This document shows, piece after piece, positions 11,301 through 18,052 of a stretch of DNA of 28,868 nucleotides (position 1 is its first letter; every line of letters starts with the position of its first letter). Below the pieces are notes generated by a model. It searched no databases. It had not been told where the DNA came from and saw only the letters and a program-made list of their open reading frames with translations. The DNA lies in the NCBI GenBank assembly GCA_023251855.1, contig JAHEYA010000002.1:1223-30090 (forward strand). The letters run 5' to 3'. A program made the position numbers and the translations under genes. The stretch comes from Bacteroidota bacterium. Its GTDB lineage: Bacteria > Bacteroidota > Bacteroidia > 2-12-FULL-35-15.

Positions 11301-11668
11301 AACCAATCTTAGATAAAACAGGATTAAAAGTTGGGGATAAAATAAAAGTTCGTATCGAATTACGAGTTGATAGGGATATGGAATATGTGCAGATGAAAGA
11401 TATGCGAGCATCCGGTTTTGAACCAACCAATGTGATTTCCAGCTATAAATGGCAAGATGGTTTAGGTTATTATGAAAGTACACGTGATGCTGCAACCAAC
11501 TTCTTTTTCTCCTATTTGCCAAAAGGAACATATGTATTTGAATACCCTTTGGTAGTTACCCATAATGGTAATTTTTCAAATGGAATAACTTCTATTCAAT
11601 GTATGTATGCACCTGAATTTGCAAGCCATTCAGAAGGTGTCAGGGTTCAGATTGGAAAAGGAAAGTAG
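5321..11668 (+). CDS. Large bacterial alpha-2-macroglobulin with intact thioester motif
   Basis: This 2115-residue protein begins with a hydrophobic segment (about 8-25) with no lipobox cysteine, so it is a signal peptide or anchor. An N-terminal helical region is followed by macroglobulin (MG) domains, including the MG2 signature MDRAIYRPGQTIYFKG near 630. Residues about 1237-1325 are a disordered A/E/K/M-rich linker. The central A2M domain starts near 1327 (AETAFFYPQL, ALTKWKMMGMAHT). The thioester domain contains CAEQ with Cys1565 and Gln1568, followed by the NGGWPWF repeat region, then a C-terminal MG domain. The family traps proteases covalently in the periplasm; this one is larger than the E. 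coli type (about 1500-1650 residues). It may be co-transcribed with the small genes downstream (51-nt gap). A palindromic DNA element is inserted in frame near residue 1440. Confidence 0.93.
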   Translation: MKFRKLFIIALIAITGLAAAFILTGFQKNKNTMLLIFPKGSSYIKEWKKVDSLTAKGLNKSALEVVNGIYEKAKVENNAPQFVKAIIHRMKFEQYIEEYSLVKALNKLNEEAKEASYPAKPVLQSMIAESYWQYYQNNRWKFYNRTATVNFDNADITTWDLKTIFSQVVKNYQASLESIDSLKRTPLNIYDEVLVKQSNSRKFRPTLYDFVAHRAVDFYTGEEPDITRPAYKFELNDLNYFNDFEKFSRLKIETKDTLSSKFYALKILQDLIKFHIGSSFLFKKEEGEAALIDVDLKRLKFVRNKSVSEIKDSLYLTALQDLEKQFSSNPASAEVSYEIAEVYFGKGNKYKPLQSEENKWFKKRALELCEAVIKKYPNSDGATNCEVLKARIKEHSVDFITDKVTVPNQAFRALLTYKNLKTVYVRVAQMDIDKYNRSVERYYGEQLIREYLKLSPVKEWTVELPDDGDFQSHSTEIKIPELPLGHYVILVGSEKTFSYKNNGVAYTPIWLSNISYTNRRMTNGSYDFFIQHRESGAPLAGVSAQLYFEKYNYISRKYDYVKGEKFTTNDAGYFNVPTPNDYRNFTIDFTYVPMSTSGAPTDHLQTENAIYQYKTNIDPKRKEPKTFFFMDRAIYRPGQTIYFKGIMINTDGEKNEIMANERSVVTFYDVNSQKVADMELTTNEYGTFNGTFTAPNGVLNGQMSITNGSGNIYFSVEDYKRPKFDVSFNPVKGSYRLDEKIKVSGLAKAYSGAKIDGAEVKYRVVRNGSFPYWWYWWRGYYPHSPQMEITNGVTTSNDTGTFFIDFKAIPDLSIPKSYQPTYSYTIYADVTDINGETHSSQTVVNAAYTALNLNVAIPTLIEKENKDAFVISSSNMSGQFESAQGKVEIYKLKEPEKTYRSRLWSQPDKFLMNKEEFEKTFPHDEFKEENNMYKWARGEKVLEQTFKNTAEIVSNTGKIATPKIYDSVKISNLKTWKQGVYVMEAHSKDAYGEDVKDVKYFTVYSNSGSEVPSNEISWFNILTNSAIEPGGKAKFIIGSKEENVKVFYEIEHKGEIVKKEIIVLNKEQKLIEIPVEEKHRGNFSFHCIFIKNNRSYMQQGVVSVPYTNKELDIQFETFRDKLLPGQQEEWKVKIKDKKGDKLAAEMMATLYDASLDAFRPNNWYFDIYNRYYSSLYWDVNSGFGIADAQVFNVEWNKYPSGAYRYYDHLNWFGYTSGYYGYYGYADDEGGGGKYRASRMVAKSAPAPSAGVMAMEEKAAEPMMETPANKDKSKKESQKKGDGDAVEDMADISTATTTASGETAAFGGKDKKSGGEDMSKVAARSNFAETAFFYPQLETDKEGNVIIKFTIPEALTKWKMMGMAHTKDLKIGTIEKELVTQKQLMVIPNAPRFFRENDKMEFSTKISNLSDADMTGTAQIFFYDAVTMKDISSLLLGNTAPLSLGEGQGVRSFTSKKGQSSAVSWNISIPEGVGAITYKVVAKANNFSDGEEMALPVLTNRMLVTETLPLPIRGNQTKTFRFEKFINQNNNSTTLRNHKLTLEFTANPAWYAVQALPYLMEYPYECAEQTFSRFYANSIAAHIANSSPKIKAVFDSWKNTPDSKALLSNLEKNQELKSLMLEETPWVLDAKDETERKKRVALLFDLNKMSNELAMAMKKLQKQQAPNGGWPWFEGMPDDRYITQHIITGMGHLDHLGVKSVHADPAVWNMVNQGVKYLDNRIREDYEWILKHDLLHLADNHLSYTQIQYLYARSYFLDIPIDGRNQKAVDYYKGQEKKYWLQNGRYMQGMIALALNRFDDKITPKDIMKSLKENSLTSEEMGMYWKENYEGYYWYQAPIESQALLIEAFDEVTKDKKAVDDLKVWLLKSKQTQDWKTTKATTEAVYALLLRGTDWLATESNVEISLGDLKVDPKKMPDVKQEAGTGYFKTSWSGADIKPQMGEVTVVKKDEGVSWGAVYWQYFEQLDKITPAKTPLSLKKQLFLQKNTDAGPVIEPILDKTGLKVGDKIKVRIELRVDRDMEYVQMKDMRASGFEPTNVISSYKWQDGLGYYESTRDAATNFFFSYLPKGTYVFEYPLVVTHNGNFSNGITSIQCMYAPEFASHSEGVRVQIGKGK
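9636..9672. repeat. GC-rich palindromic repeat inserted in frame within the macroglobulin gene
   Basis: CCCCTCTCC (9638-9646) and GGAGAGGGG (9650-9658) form a perfect 9-bp stem with a 3-nt loop, followed by CAGGGGGTGAGG. It encodes APLSLGEGQGVRSF (residues about 1438-1451) in frame. Its base composition differs sharply from the surrounding AT-rich gene. From memory, this sequence type occurs as a dispersed intergenic repeat in Bacteroidota; that could not be checked here. Confidence 0.7.
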
Positions 11669-11719
11669 TTTGATTTTAAATTAGAGCTTTGTTTTACAAA
11701 TGTTAAGTATGATAAAAAA

Positions 11720-12040
11720 ATGAATTCAGTTGCTGGAACTCCAAAGCCACCCTATTACGCTGTGATATTTACTTCGGAAAGAACTGAAAAAGATAATGGC
11801 TATAATGGAATGGCCGAGAGAATGGAGCAATTAGCAAATGAGCAGGAAGGTTTTTGGGGGATAGAATCTGCTCGTGAAAATTTAGGAATTACTGTTTCTT
11901 ATTGGAAGGATTTGGAGTCTATCAAAAAATGGAAAATGAATTCAGAACACATAATGGCTCAACACAAAGGACGGTCAATTTGGTATAAAAATTATAAAGT
12001 ACGTATATGTTTAGTAGACAGAGATTACGAATTCATATGA
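11720..12040 (+). CDS. ABM-fold (antibiotic biosynthesis monooxygenase-like) small protein
   Basis: The protein has 106 residues and no signal peptide. PPYYAVIFTSERTEKDNGYN, the pattern MxxRMEQLANEQEGFWGIES and the segment SYWKDLESIKKWKMNSEHI match the dimeric ferredoxin-like ABM family, whose members include heme-degrading and quinol-oxidising enzymes and many of unknown role. The HxxAQHKGRSIWYKNYKVRI tail is typical of the YqjZ-like branch, where substrates are not known. The stop overlaps the next start as ATGA (12037-12040), so the secreted cupin downstream is probably translationally coupled. No promoter of its own is obvious in the 51 nt after the macroglobulin gene. Confidence 0.8.
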   Translation: MNSVAGTPKPPYYAVIFTSERTEKDNGYNGMAERMEQLANEQEGFWGIESARENLGITVSYWKDLESIKKWKMNSEHIMAQHKGRSIWYKNYKVRICLVDRDYEFI

Positions 12041-12444
12041 AAAAATTAATTACCGCAGTTTTGCTTTTATTTCCAATGTTTATAAAAGCACAGTCCTTTC
12101 AATCATTGGATACCATTACTGCACCGGCAAATTATGAAAATATCTATTCAAGGATGATAGCATCTGATTCATTAGCAAGCAGTTTTGTTATTTTCATAAA
12201 AAAGGAAGTTAAAAAACACAAACACATCACACATAGTGAACATGTTTATTTTCTGGGTGGAGAAGGAGAAATGGTGATGGGAGATAAAACATTCAAAGTA
12301 AAAAAGGGAGATATTATTTTTATTCCTAAAAATACCATTCATGCTTTAAAAGTAACTTCCGCGCTTCCTGTAAAAATACTTTCGGTGCAGGCCCCTCTTT
12401 TTGATGGTAAGGATAGAGTGTTTACTGAATCGGATACAAAGTAG
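12037..12444 (+). CDS. Secreted single-domain cupin
   Basis: The protein has 135 residues. I chose ATG 12037 over an in-frame ATG at 12007 because it opens directly into a signal peptide (MKKLITAVLLLFPMFIKAQS) and overlaps the upstream stop as ATGA. Cupin motif 1 is visible as HKHITHSEHVYFLGG (HxH, then Glu, the metal-ligand pattern), and motif 2 as GDIIFIPKNTIHAL with its His. All four usual metal ligands seem present, so a metal-bound sugar- or small-molecule-binding or enzymatic role in the periplasm is possible. The substrate cannot be read from sequence. It forms a two-gene unit with the ABM-fold protein. Confidence 0.85.
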   Translation: MKKLITAVLLLFPMFIKAQSFQSLDTITAPANYENIYSRMIASDSLASSFVIFIKKEVKKHKHITHSEHVYFLGGEGEMVMGDKTFKVKKGDIIFIPKNTIHALKVTSALPVKILSVQAPLFDGKDRVFTESDTK

Positions 12445-12508
12445 TTTAAACTCTGTTAAATCTGCTCAACACCAATTCAGTGATAAATATGTCAGGTCAT
12501 TTTAAAAG

Positions 12509-12880
12509 TCATCCCTCCAAAACAACTGTTGCCATTGCTAATTCTTTCACATGTGAAAGAGAAACATGAACAGTTTTAATGTTTTTTTTTGCAATGATCT
12601 TTGCTGTTTTGCCAAGCACATTTAATACCGGTTTGCCCAATTTATCATTACCTATTTCTACTTCATTAAAAGCCATTCCGTCTCTCCAGCCTCTACCAAG
12701 CGCTTTAAAGAAAGCTTCTTTAGCAGCAAATCGTGCAGCAAAACTTTCTGCTTTATTTTTTTTTGTTTCGCAATAGGCGATTTCAATTTTTGAAAAAACT
12801 TTTTCTTTAAAGCCTGCTTTTTCAATGCTTTTAGCAATACGTGCTACTTCAACAATGTCTGTTCCAATACCTATAATCAT
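12509..12880 (-). CDS. acpS: Holo-[acyl-carrier-protein] synthase
   Basis: AcpS transfers the 4'-phosphopantetheine arm from CoA to a serine of acyl carrier protein, activating it for fatty acid synthesis in the cytoplasm. The 123-residue length is normal. The N-terminal GIGTDIVEV motif carries the Mg2+ ligand Asp8, and FAARFAAKEAFFKALG carries Glu55 and the CoA-binding lysine. The C-terminal HVSLSH motif is present. The start codon is 17-24 nt from a TATCTTTG -7 element on the same strand. It lies downstream of hrpB on the same strand with a 122-nt gap and converges on the cupin gene. Confidence 0.96.
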   Translation of the reverse strand: MIIGIGTDIVEVARIAKSIEKAGFKEKVFSKIEIAYCETKKNKAESFAARFAAKEAFFKALGRGWRDGMAFNEVEIGNDKLGKPVLNVLGKTAKIIAKKNIKTVHVSLSHVKELAMATVVLEG

Positions 12881-12896
12881 ATATCGTTTCTTTTTT

Positions 12897-12904
12897 CAAA
12901 GATA
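12897..12904 (-). promoter_or_regulatory. Putative -7 element for acpS
   Basis: The minus strand reads TATCTTTG, a full match to TAnnTTTG. The nearest TTG (12919-12921) is only 14 nt away, shorter than the usual 17-23, so the -33 box is not convincing. The leader would be about 10 nt. Confidence 0.5.
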
Positions 12905-13002
12905 ACTATTCTCTTATTCAAAACACTATTACAAGGGTTTATGACCTAGCAATATCTGTATTGGCTGATTTAAAATTTTATGCTCTCAAACAGTAATGTA
13001 CT

Positions 13003-15486
13003 TTACGTCCCTCTTTTCTTTGCCCCTGCCACTGCGGCTGCTGTCCATGGGTCTTCCGGCCATTGATGCCTTTTATAACGTATTCTTAATTCTTTACGTA
13101 CTTCCGGATACGTGTTTTGCCAAAAACTTTTTAAGTCTTGTGTAATCTGTACAGGCTTGTATCCGGGCGATAGCAAATGTAAAATTAGTTTTATTTTTCC
13201 TTCATTTACTGTGGGAGTATCTTGCAATCCAAACATTTCCTGTAGCCGAACAGCCAGTACAGGGCTTGTTCCATCTAGTTGGTAGGTAATTGATATGAAT
13301 GATCCACTTGGGGCTTTTATTTTAGCAGGCGCAATTAGCTCTAATTGCTGCGTTTGCTGATAAGAAAGTAAACCGGATAAGATTTTATGCAGATCAAGTT
13401 TAAAAAAATCTTCTCTTTTTTTAATCGCTGTAATATAGGGTGATAGCCATTCTTCAAGGGTGTTTAATAAATTTTCTTCACTTAAGTTTGGCCATTCTTC
13501 AGTTGGTCTCCAGAGGCCAATGCTTGATAATCGGGCTTTCCATTCAATCAGTTGTTCTGTTTGGTTAAAAATGGAAAGCCCTTGTTTACGTACAACTTCA
13601 CATAAAATTTTTAAACGTTCTTCCTCCGGAATAATCTTCAATGGCTTGCTTTCAAGGATGAGAGCGCCAATTCTTTTTTCATTTCTTGCGATAATGATTC
13701 CATTTTGTTCATCCCAGCTGATCAATTTTTTTTCAATGGCGAGATGCAAAATATCATCCTGACTAAGTGGTGCAGCCAAATAAATTTTACCCTCTGTTGT
13801 ACCCGCATCAAGGTGTGCAATGGCTAAATAGGTTTCATGACTCATCGGATCATGCTCATTTAATTTTACGATTTTTCCATTTGATAATCTATAACGATGG
13901 CTCTGTTCTCTCTGTTTGGCAATACGTTCGGGGTATGCGGCAGCTAATAATTTACCAACTTCCTGATCGATCGGAGCTTTGTTGTCGGGCGAAATAGAAA
14001 AATACTTTCGCCATTGCGATGCTAGTCGCTCAATGCGTTCCAGCACATTTTTATCTGCAGAAACATATTCTTTATTGCGCCACTTTCTCAAAACTTCAAT
14101 TCGTAAAGTGAGATTAACTCCTGCCTCTTTCGGCAATGGATCACGTTCTTCCAATACCGCTGCAATATCTGTAGCAAGGGCTATTGAATCGTATTTTTCA
14201 CCTTCCAAAAGTAAATGTGCAATACGTGGATGTGTTGGTAAGCGAAGCATTGCTTTACCCCGTTCAGTAATTTTATTGGAATCTAAAGCACCCAATTCTT
14301 CCAGTAACTCCTTAGCCTGACTCACAGCAGCATCCGGAGGTGCGCTCAGCCACGAAAGTTTGCCGATGTCTTTTAAGCCCCATTGAGCAAGTTCAATAAT
14401 AGTGGGAGCAAGGTCAGCTTCCATTATTTCAGGGATACGATGTGGTATCAAATGCTGATGTGAACTTTCGTGCCATAGGCGATAACAAATTCCGGGAGCT
14501 GTTCGTCCTGCCCGTCCTGCACGTTGTGTAGCCATATCTTTAGTAACTCGGATAGTGTCCAAACGTGTTAGTCCTGTTTTGGGATCAAAACGTGGAACCC
14601 TGCAATAACCACTATCTACCACTATTTTAATGCCTTCAATAGTTAAACTGGTTTCTGCTATGGAGGTAGAAAGAACAATCTTTCTTTTTCCCTGTGGGTG
14701 AGGTAGTGTGGCTTCCTGTTGTTTTTGTGGTGGAAGATCTCCATATAAAGGGTGAATACTGATTCCGGAAAGTTCATGTTGCAACAATTCCTGTGTGCGC
14801 TGTATTTCGCCTACTCCCGGCAGAAATGCAAGTACATCTCCTTCATGCGAAGCAACTGCCTTGCGAATTGCTTTCGCCATTTGTAAATGAATATGTTCTT
14901 CTTTTTCTTGTGGTAGATAAAACTGCTGTACCGGGAATTGAATGCCGGCACTGGTTAAAATAGGAGCATTTCCAAGTAATGAAGAAAGTTTTTCTCCATC
15001 AAGCGTAGCCGACATAATTAAAATCCGAAGATCTTCCCTAATTACTTGTTGCACTTCTCTGCATAAGGCCAAGGCCAGATCAGCATGTAAACTTCGTTCG
15101 TGAAATTCATCAAAAATAACCAGACCAACACCTTCCAATGTATTATCCTGTTGCAACATTCGGGTGAGAATGCCCTCTGTAACTACCTCAATTCTTGTTT
15201 GCCTACTAACTTTATTATCAAAACGTACTCTATATCCTACAGTAGTGCCAACCAGCTCATTAATAAGTACCGACATTCGGCCCGCTACTGCTTTTGCAGC
15301 TAACCTGCGTGGTTCTAACACGATGATTTTTTTTCCTTTCAACCATTGTTCATTTATTAATTGAAGAGGAAGCACAGTGCTCTTTCCTGCACCCGGTGGG
15401 GCTTGTAGAATAACCGTATTGTGAACCATCAAGGTTTGCTTGATCTCAGGAATTATCTCATGTATGGGAAGCTGATCGTGGGTCAT
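13003..15486 (-). CDS. hrpB: ATP-dependent DExH-box RNA helicase HrpB
   Basis: The 827-residue length matches full-length HrpB. In order it has Walker A APPGAGKST (about 29-37), the DEFH box (126-129), an SAT motif (near 165), the helicase C lobe with QRAGRAGR, the HA2-like and HrpB-specific regions, and a C-terminal end typical of HrpB with RHQWPEDPW. The family belongs to the DEAH/RHA helicases; its physiological RNA target in most bacteria is unclear. The start MTHDQLPIHEII is preceded by a TACTTTTG -7 element only 17-24 nt upstream, leaving a very short leader. The gene is divergent from der. Confidence 0.95.
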   Translation of the reverse strand: MTHDQLPIHEIIPEIKQTLMVHNTVILQAPPGAGKSTVLPLQLINEQWLKGKKIIVLEPRRLAAKAVAGRMSVLINELVGTTVGYRVRFDNKVSRQTRIEVVTEGILTRMLQQDNTLEGVGLVIFDEFHERSLHADLALALCREVQQVIREDLRILIMSATLDGEKLSSLLGNAPILTSAGIQFPVQQFYLPQEKEEHIHLQMAKAIRKAVASHEGDVLAFLPGVGEIQRTQELLQHELSGISIHPLYGDLPPQKQQEATLPHPQGKRKIVLSTSIAETSLTIEGIKIVVDSGYCRVPRFDPKTGLTRLDTIRVTKDMATQRAGRAGRTAPGICYRLWHESSHQHLIPHRIPEIMEADLAPTIIELAQWGLKDIGKLSWLSAPPDAAVSQAKELLEELGALDSNKITERGKAMLRLPTHPRIAHLLLEGEKYDSIALATDIAAVLEERDPLPKEAGVNLTLRIEVLRKWRNKEYVSADKNVLERIERLASQWRKYFSISPDNKAPIDQEVGKLLAAAYPERIAKQREQSHRYRLSNGKIVKLNEHDPMSHETYLAIAHLDAGTTEGKIYLAAPLSQDDILHLAIEKKLISWDEQNGIIIARNEKRIGALILESKPLKIIPEEERLKILCEVVRKQGLSIFNQTEQLIEWKARLSSIGLWRPTEEWPNLSEENLLNTLEEWLSPYITAIKKREDFFKLDLHKILSGLLSYQQTQQLELIAPAKIKAPSGSFISITYQLDGTSPVLAVRLQEMFGLQDTPTVNEGKIKLILHLLSPGYKPVQITQDLKSFWQNTYPEVRKELRIRYKRHQWPEDPWTAAAVAGAKKRGT

Positions 15487-15502
15487 TTCTGAATGTTGAA
15501 CA

Positions 15503-15510
15503 CAAAAGTA
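15503..15510 (-). promoter_or_regulatory. Putative -7 element for hrpB
   Basis: The minus strand reads TACTTTTG, matching TAnnTTTG. Its expected -33 position falls within the divergent der promoter. No clear TTG is seen there. Confidence 0.55.
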
Positions 15511-15536
15511 ATGTTATGTAAGAATAAAAAATTACA

Positions 15537-15544
15537 TATCTTTG
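15537..15544 (+). promoter_or_regulatory. Putative -7 element for der
   Basis: The plus strand reads TATCTTTG (15537-15544), followed by GCGCGCG. No TTG sits at the expected -33 distance. The transcript would start near 15552 and carry a leader of about 100 nt, whose last 56 nt form an octamer array. Confidence 0.6.
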
Positions 15545-15591
15545 CGCGCGACTAAAATAAGCTATTTTACTGCTGTTTAGCGGGTGTCTTA

Positions 15592-15647
15592 ATTTAATAA
15601 TTTGAAGATTCGTTGATTTTCAAATTAATAAATTTTCAAATTAAAAG
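15592..15647 (+). repeat. Degenerate octamer tandem array in the der leader
   Basis: Seven consecutive 8-nt units, all starting ATT, run from 15592 to 15647. One unit, ATTTTCAA, occurs twice exactly (15616-15623 and 15632-15639), and ATTTGAAG (15600-15607) is close to its reverse complement, so a weak hairpin is also possible. The array stops 2 nt before the der ATG and supplies its only purine-rich stretch, AAAAGG. Confidence 0.6.
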
Positions 15648-15649
15648 GT

Positions 15650-16954
15650 ATGGCAAATATTGTAGCAATAGTAGGGCGTCCGAATGTAGGAAAGTCAACC
15701 ATTTTCAATCGGTTAACCGACAGTAGAAAAGCTATAGTTGATGCTGAATCAGGTGTAACTCGTGATAGACATTATGGTAAATCAGAATGGAATGGCCTGG
15801 AATTTTCTTTGATCGATACCGGTGGTTACGTGAAAGGTTCTGAGGATGTGTTTGAAGGAGAGATACGTAAACAAGTGAAACTTGCTATTGAAGAAGCAAA
15901 TGTCATTTTATTCGTTCTTGATGTTTCAGAAGGGATAACCGAAGATGATAAGGTGGTTGCTGATATGCTAAGAAAATGCAAAAAGAAAGTATTTGTTGTT
16001 TCTAACAAGGTGGATAACTTTGTACGACAAGGCTTATCAGGCGAATTTTATGCATTTGGTTTAGGTGAGCCCTACAATATTTCTGCTATCAGCGGAAGCG
16101 GCACCGGAGAGCTGTTAGATGCGGTTGTGAAAGCTTTAGATGTCGATTTTAAGGAGGAAGAAGTAATTATTCCAAAATTTGCAATTGTGGGTCGTCCTAA
16201 TGTTGGCAAATCCTCTTTTATCAACGCATTGCTTGGTAAAGAACGAAATATTGTAACCTCCATTGCCGGTACAACCCGCGATTCCATAAATACAAGATAT
16301 ACTGCTTTCGGACACGATTTTTTACTGATTGATACAGCCGGAATTCGTAAAAAATCAAAAGTGGAGGAAGATCTGGAGTTTTATTCAGTAATGCGCTCTA
16401 TTCGTGCCATTGAGGATTGTGACGTAGCGATACTTCTACTTGATGCCACATTAGGTTTGGAAGCTCAGGACATTAATATCTTCCACCTGGCTGCAAGCAA
16501 TCGCAAAGGCATTGTAATCGTTGTAAACAAATGGGATCTGGTTGAAAAAACAACCAATTCAACAAAAGAATATGAAGAAAAAATTCGGGAAAAATTAGCT
16601 CCATTTCGTGATGTTCCTGTTGTCTTTACTTCAACTATTACCAAACAGCGTGTTTTAAAAGCGATTGAAACAGCGGAAGTGGTGTATGGAAACCGTATCA
16701 AAAACATTAAAACCAGACATCTTAATGATGTAATGCTGCCGATTATTGAAAATCAACCACCTGCCGCCATTAAAGGGAAGCATGTTAAAGTAAAGTTCAT
16801 CAGTCAATTGCCAACACACGCACCTTCGTTTGCATTTTATTGCAACCTGCCACAGTATGTTACCGAAGCCTATATTCGCTTTTTGGAGAACAGAATGCGT
16901 GAGCAATTTGATTTTTCAGGGGTTCCCATTCAAATATTTATGAGAAAAAAATGA
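15650..16954 (+). CDS. der: Ribosome assembly GTPase Der (EngA)
   Basis: Der has two tandem GTPase domains and a KH-like C-terminal domain and acts in late 50S subunit maturation. The 434-residue length is typical. Domain 1 has GRPNVGKST (about 9-17), DTGG and NKVD. Domain 2 has GRPNVGKSS (near 181), DTAGIRKKSKVEEDLEFYS and NKWD. The last 80 residues (HVKVKFISQL onward, ending FSGVPIQIFMRKK) are the KH-like domain. The gene is divergent from hrpB and has a leader of about 100 nt ending in a tandem octamer array. It ends 143 nt before the siaB-like gene, which has its own promoter. Confidence 0.97.
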   Translation: MANIVAIVGRPNVGKSTIFNRLTDSRKAIVDAESGVTRDRHYGKSEWNGLEFSLIDTGGYVKGSEDVFEGEIRKQVKLAIEEANVILFVLDVSEGITEDDKVVADMLRKCKKKVFVVSNKVDNFVRQGLSGEFYAFGLGEPYNISAISGSGTGELLDAVVKALDVDFKEEEVIIPKFAIVGRPNVGKSSFINALLGKERNIVTSIAGTTRDSINTRYTAFGHDFLLIDTAGIRKKSKVEEDLEFYSVMRSIRAIEDCDVAILLLDATLGLEAQDINIFHLAASNRKGIVIVVNKWDLVEKTTNSTKEYEEKIREKLAPFRDVPVVFTSTITKQRVLKAIETAEVVYGNRIKNIKTRHLNDVMLPIIENQPPAAIKGKHVKVKFISQLPTHAPSFAFYCNLPQYVTEAYIRFLENRMREQFDFSGVPIQIFMRKK

Positions 16955-17018
16955 AAAAAATCGATTTTCATTAGATTATTTGCTTGAAATATAGCAAAGT
17001 AAAAAAAAGAACTTATTG

Positions 17019-17048
17019 TTTGATTAATTAAACTTATGTATATATTTG
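17019..17048 (+). promoter_or_regulatory. Strong Bacteroidota-type promoter for the siaB-siaC pair
   Basis: TTTG (17019-17022), an 18-nt spacer and TATATTTG (17041-17048) match the full consensus. This is the best promoter in the window. The leader would be about 40 nt. It shows the kinase/phosphoprotein pair is transcribed separately from der. Confidence 0.75.
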
Positions 17049-17097
17049 CGTAATTAATTTGTTTGGGACAAAAGCCTTTTAATTAAAATACCGTTTT

Positions 17098-17643
17098 ATG
17101 GTGTCAGATATTTATGGTTTCTACGATAAAATGGAGCAGAATAACATCATGCTCTCTTTTAAAGGCGATATCACGTCCGAATTACTTACATCCATTCTAC
17201 AAATAATGGAGGCGAAGTTGGATAATTGGCAGGAGGAGCCCAAGGTTAAGAAAAAGGTTTACAATGTACTGGTTGAATGTCTTCAAAACCTTTATCATCA
17301 TATGGATGAGATATCAGTAGGACAAGAGGATAAAATACGATCGGCTATTTTTATGATCGGAAAAATTGATGGGCGATACAATATAATTACCGGTAATTAT
17401 ATTAAAAACGAAAATATAAAAAACTTAAAAAAGCTGTTGGAAGATATCAACGTACTCACCAAAGAAGAATTAAAAGAATACTACAAAGAAGTTTTAAATA
17501 ACGGTGAAATGTCGCTGAAAGGTGGAGGGGGTTTAGGAATGATTGACATTGCCCGTAAAACCGGAGGGAAATTAAATTTTGATTTCACTACAGTTGATGA
17601 TAAATACTCGTTTTTTAGTTTAAATATTAATATATCTCAATAA
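17098..17643 (+). CDS. SiaB family protein kinase (DUF6272)
   Basis: The 181-residue cytoplasmic protein has no signal peptide. It resembles the SiaB family, GHKL-fold kinases related in shape to anti-sigma-factor kinases. A probable N-box lies at 60-68 (ECLQNLYHH, with Glu60 and Asn64), and a glycine-rich ATP-lid region lies at 141-150 (KGGGGLGMID). In Pseudomonas, SiaB phosphorylates SiaC and SiaA removes the phosphate. The next gene, 11 nt downstream, encodes a SiaC homologue, which strongly supports the family call. The start ATG is about 50 nt from a full promoter; there is no clear Shine-Dalgarno, as is usual in this phylum. Kinase activity here is inferred. Confidence 0.87.
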   Translation: MVSDIYGFYDKMEQNNIMLSFKGDITSELLTSILQIMEAKLDNWQEEPKVKKKVYNVLVECLQNLYHHMDEISVGQEDKIRSAIFMIGKIDGRYNIITGNYIKNENIKNLKKLLEDINVLTKEELKEYYKEVLNNGEMSLKGGGGLGMIDIARKTGGKLNFDFTTVDDKYSFFSLNINISQ

Positions 17644-17654
17644 ACATAAATCAT

Positions 17655-18035
17655 ATGGAAGCAATTTCAATAGAAGGAACACCAAAAACCCCAACCGTTA
17701 CTTTTGATACAAGCAAGGGTTTTTTAGAAATTAAGGGTCGCTCCATTCCTGAAAACTCAATCGAGTTTTATAAACCTGTGGCTGACTTGTTAGAAAAATA
17801 TGCAAACAAGCCCCATGAAGAAACCAATGTAAATATTCAATTAGAGTACTTTAATACAAGCTCTTCAAAATGTATTTTAGATGTTTTTAAAAAATTAGAA
17901 GGCATCTATAAAAGCGGTAGTAAAGTACTTATCAACTGGTATTATGAAGAAGATGATGAAGATATGTTGGAGGCAGGAGAAGATTATCAGGCAATCATTA
18001 ATGTGCCATTTAAAATGGTTCAGGTTGTTGAATAA
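17655..18035 (+). CDS. SiaC family regulatory phosphoprotein (DUF1987)
   Basis: The 126-residue protein matches the SiaC/DUF1987 family from start (IEGTPKTPTVTFD) to the core LEYFNTSSSKCILDVFKKLE. The motif NTSS contains Thr68. As I recall, the phosphorylated residue of Pseudomonas SiaC is also Thr68, in this motif, so the switch residue appears conserved. In Pseudomonas, unphosphorylated SiaC binds and activates the diguanylate cyclase SiaD. No GGDEF protein lies in this window, so the partner is unknown. The acidic stretch EEDDEDMLEAGED (near 101-113) is typical of the family. It is in an operon with the kinase and followed by a terminator. Confidence 0.92.
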   Translation: MEAISIEGTPKTPTVTFDTSKGFLEIKGRSIPENSIEFYKPVADLLEKYANKPHEETNVNIQLEYFNTSSSKCILDVFKKLEGIYKSGSKVLINWYYEEDDEDMLEAGEDYQAIINVPFKMVQVVE

Positions 18036-18052
18036 ACAAGACATTAACTAAT

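Noticed and set aside
12007..12036. Earlier in-frame ATG for the cupin
   Set aside because: It overlaps the ABM gene by 34 nt and hides the signal peptide; ATG 12037 gives an ATGA coupling overlap.
16955..16980. Terminator after der
   Set aside because: Only an AT-rich palindrome around TCGA is seen, with no GC stem or T tract; not strong enough to call.
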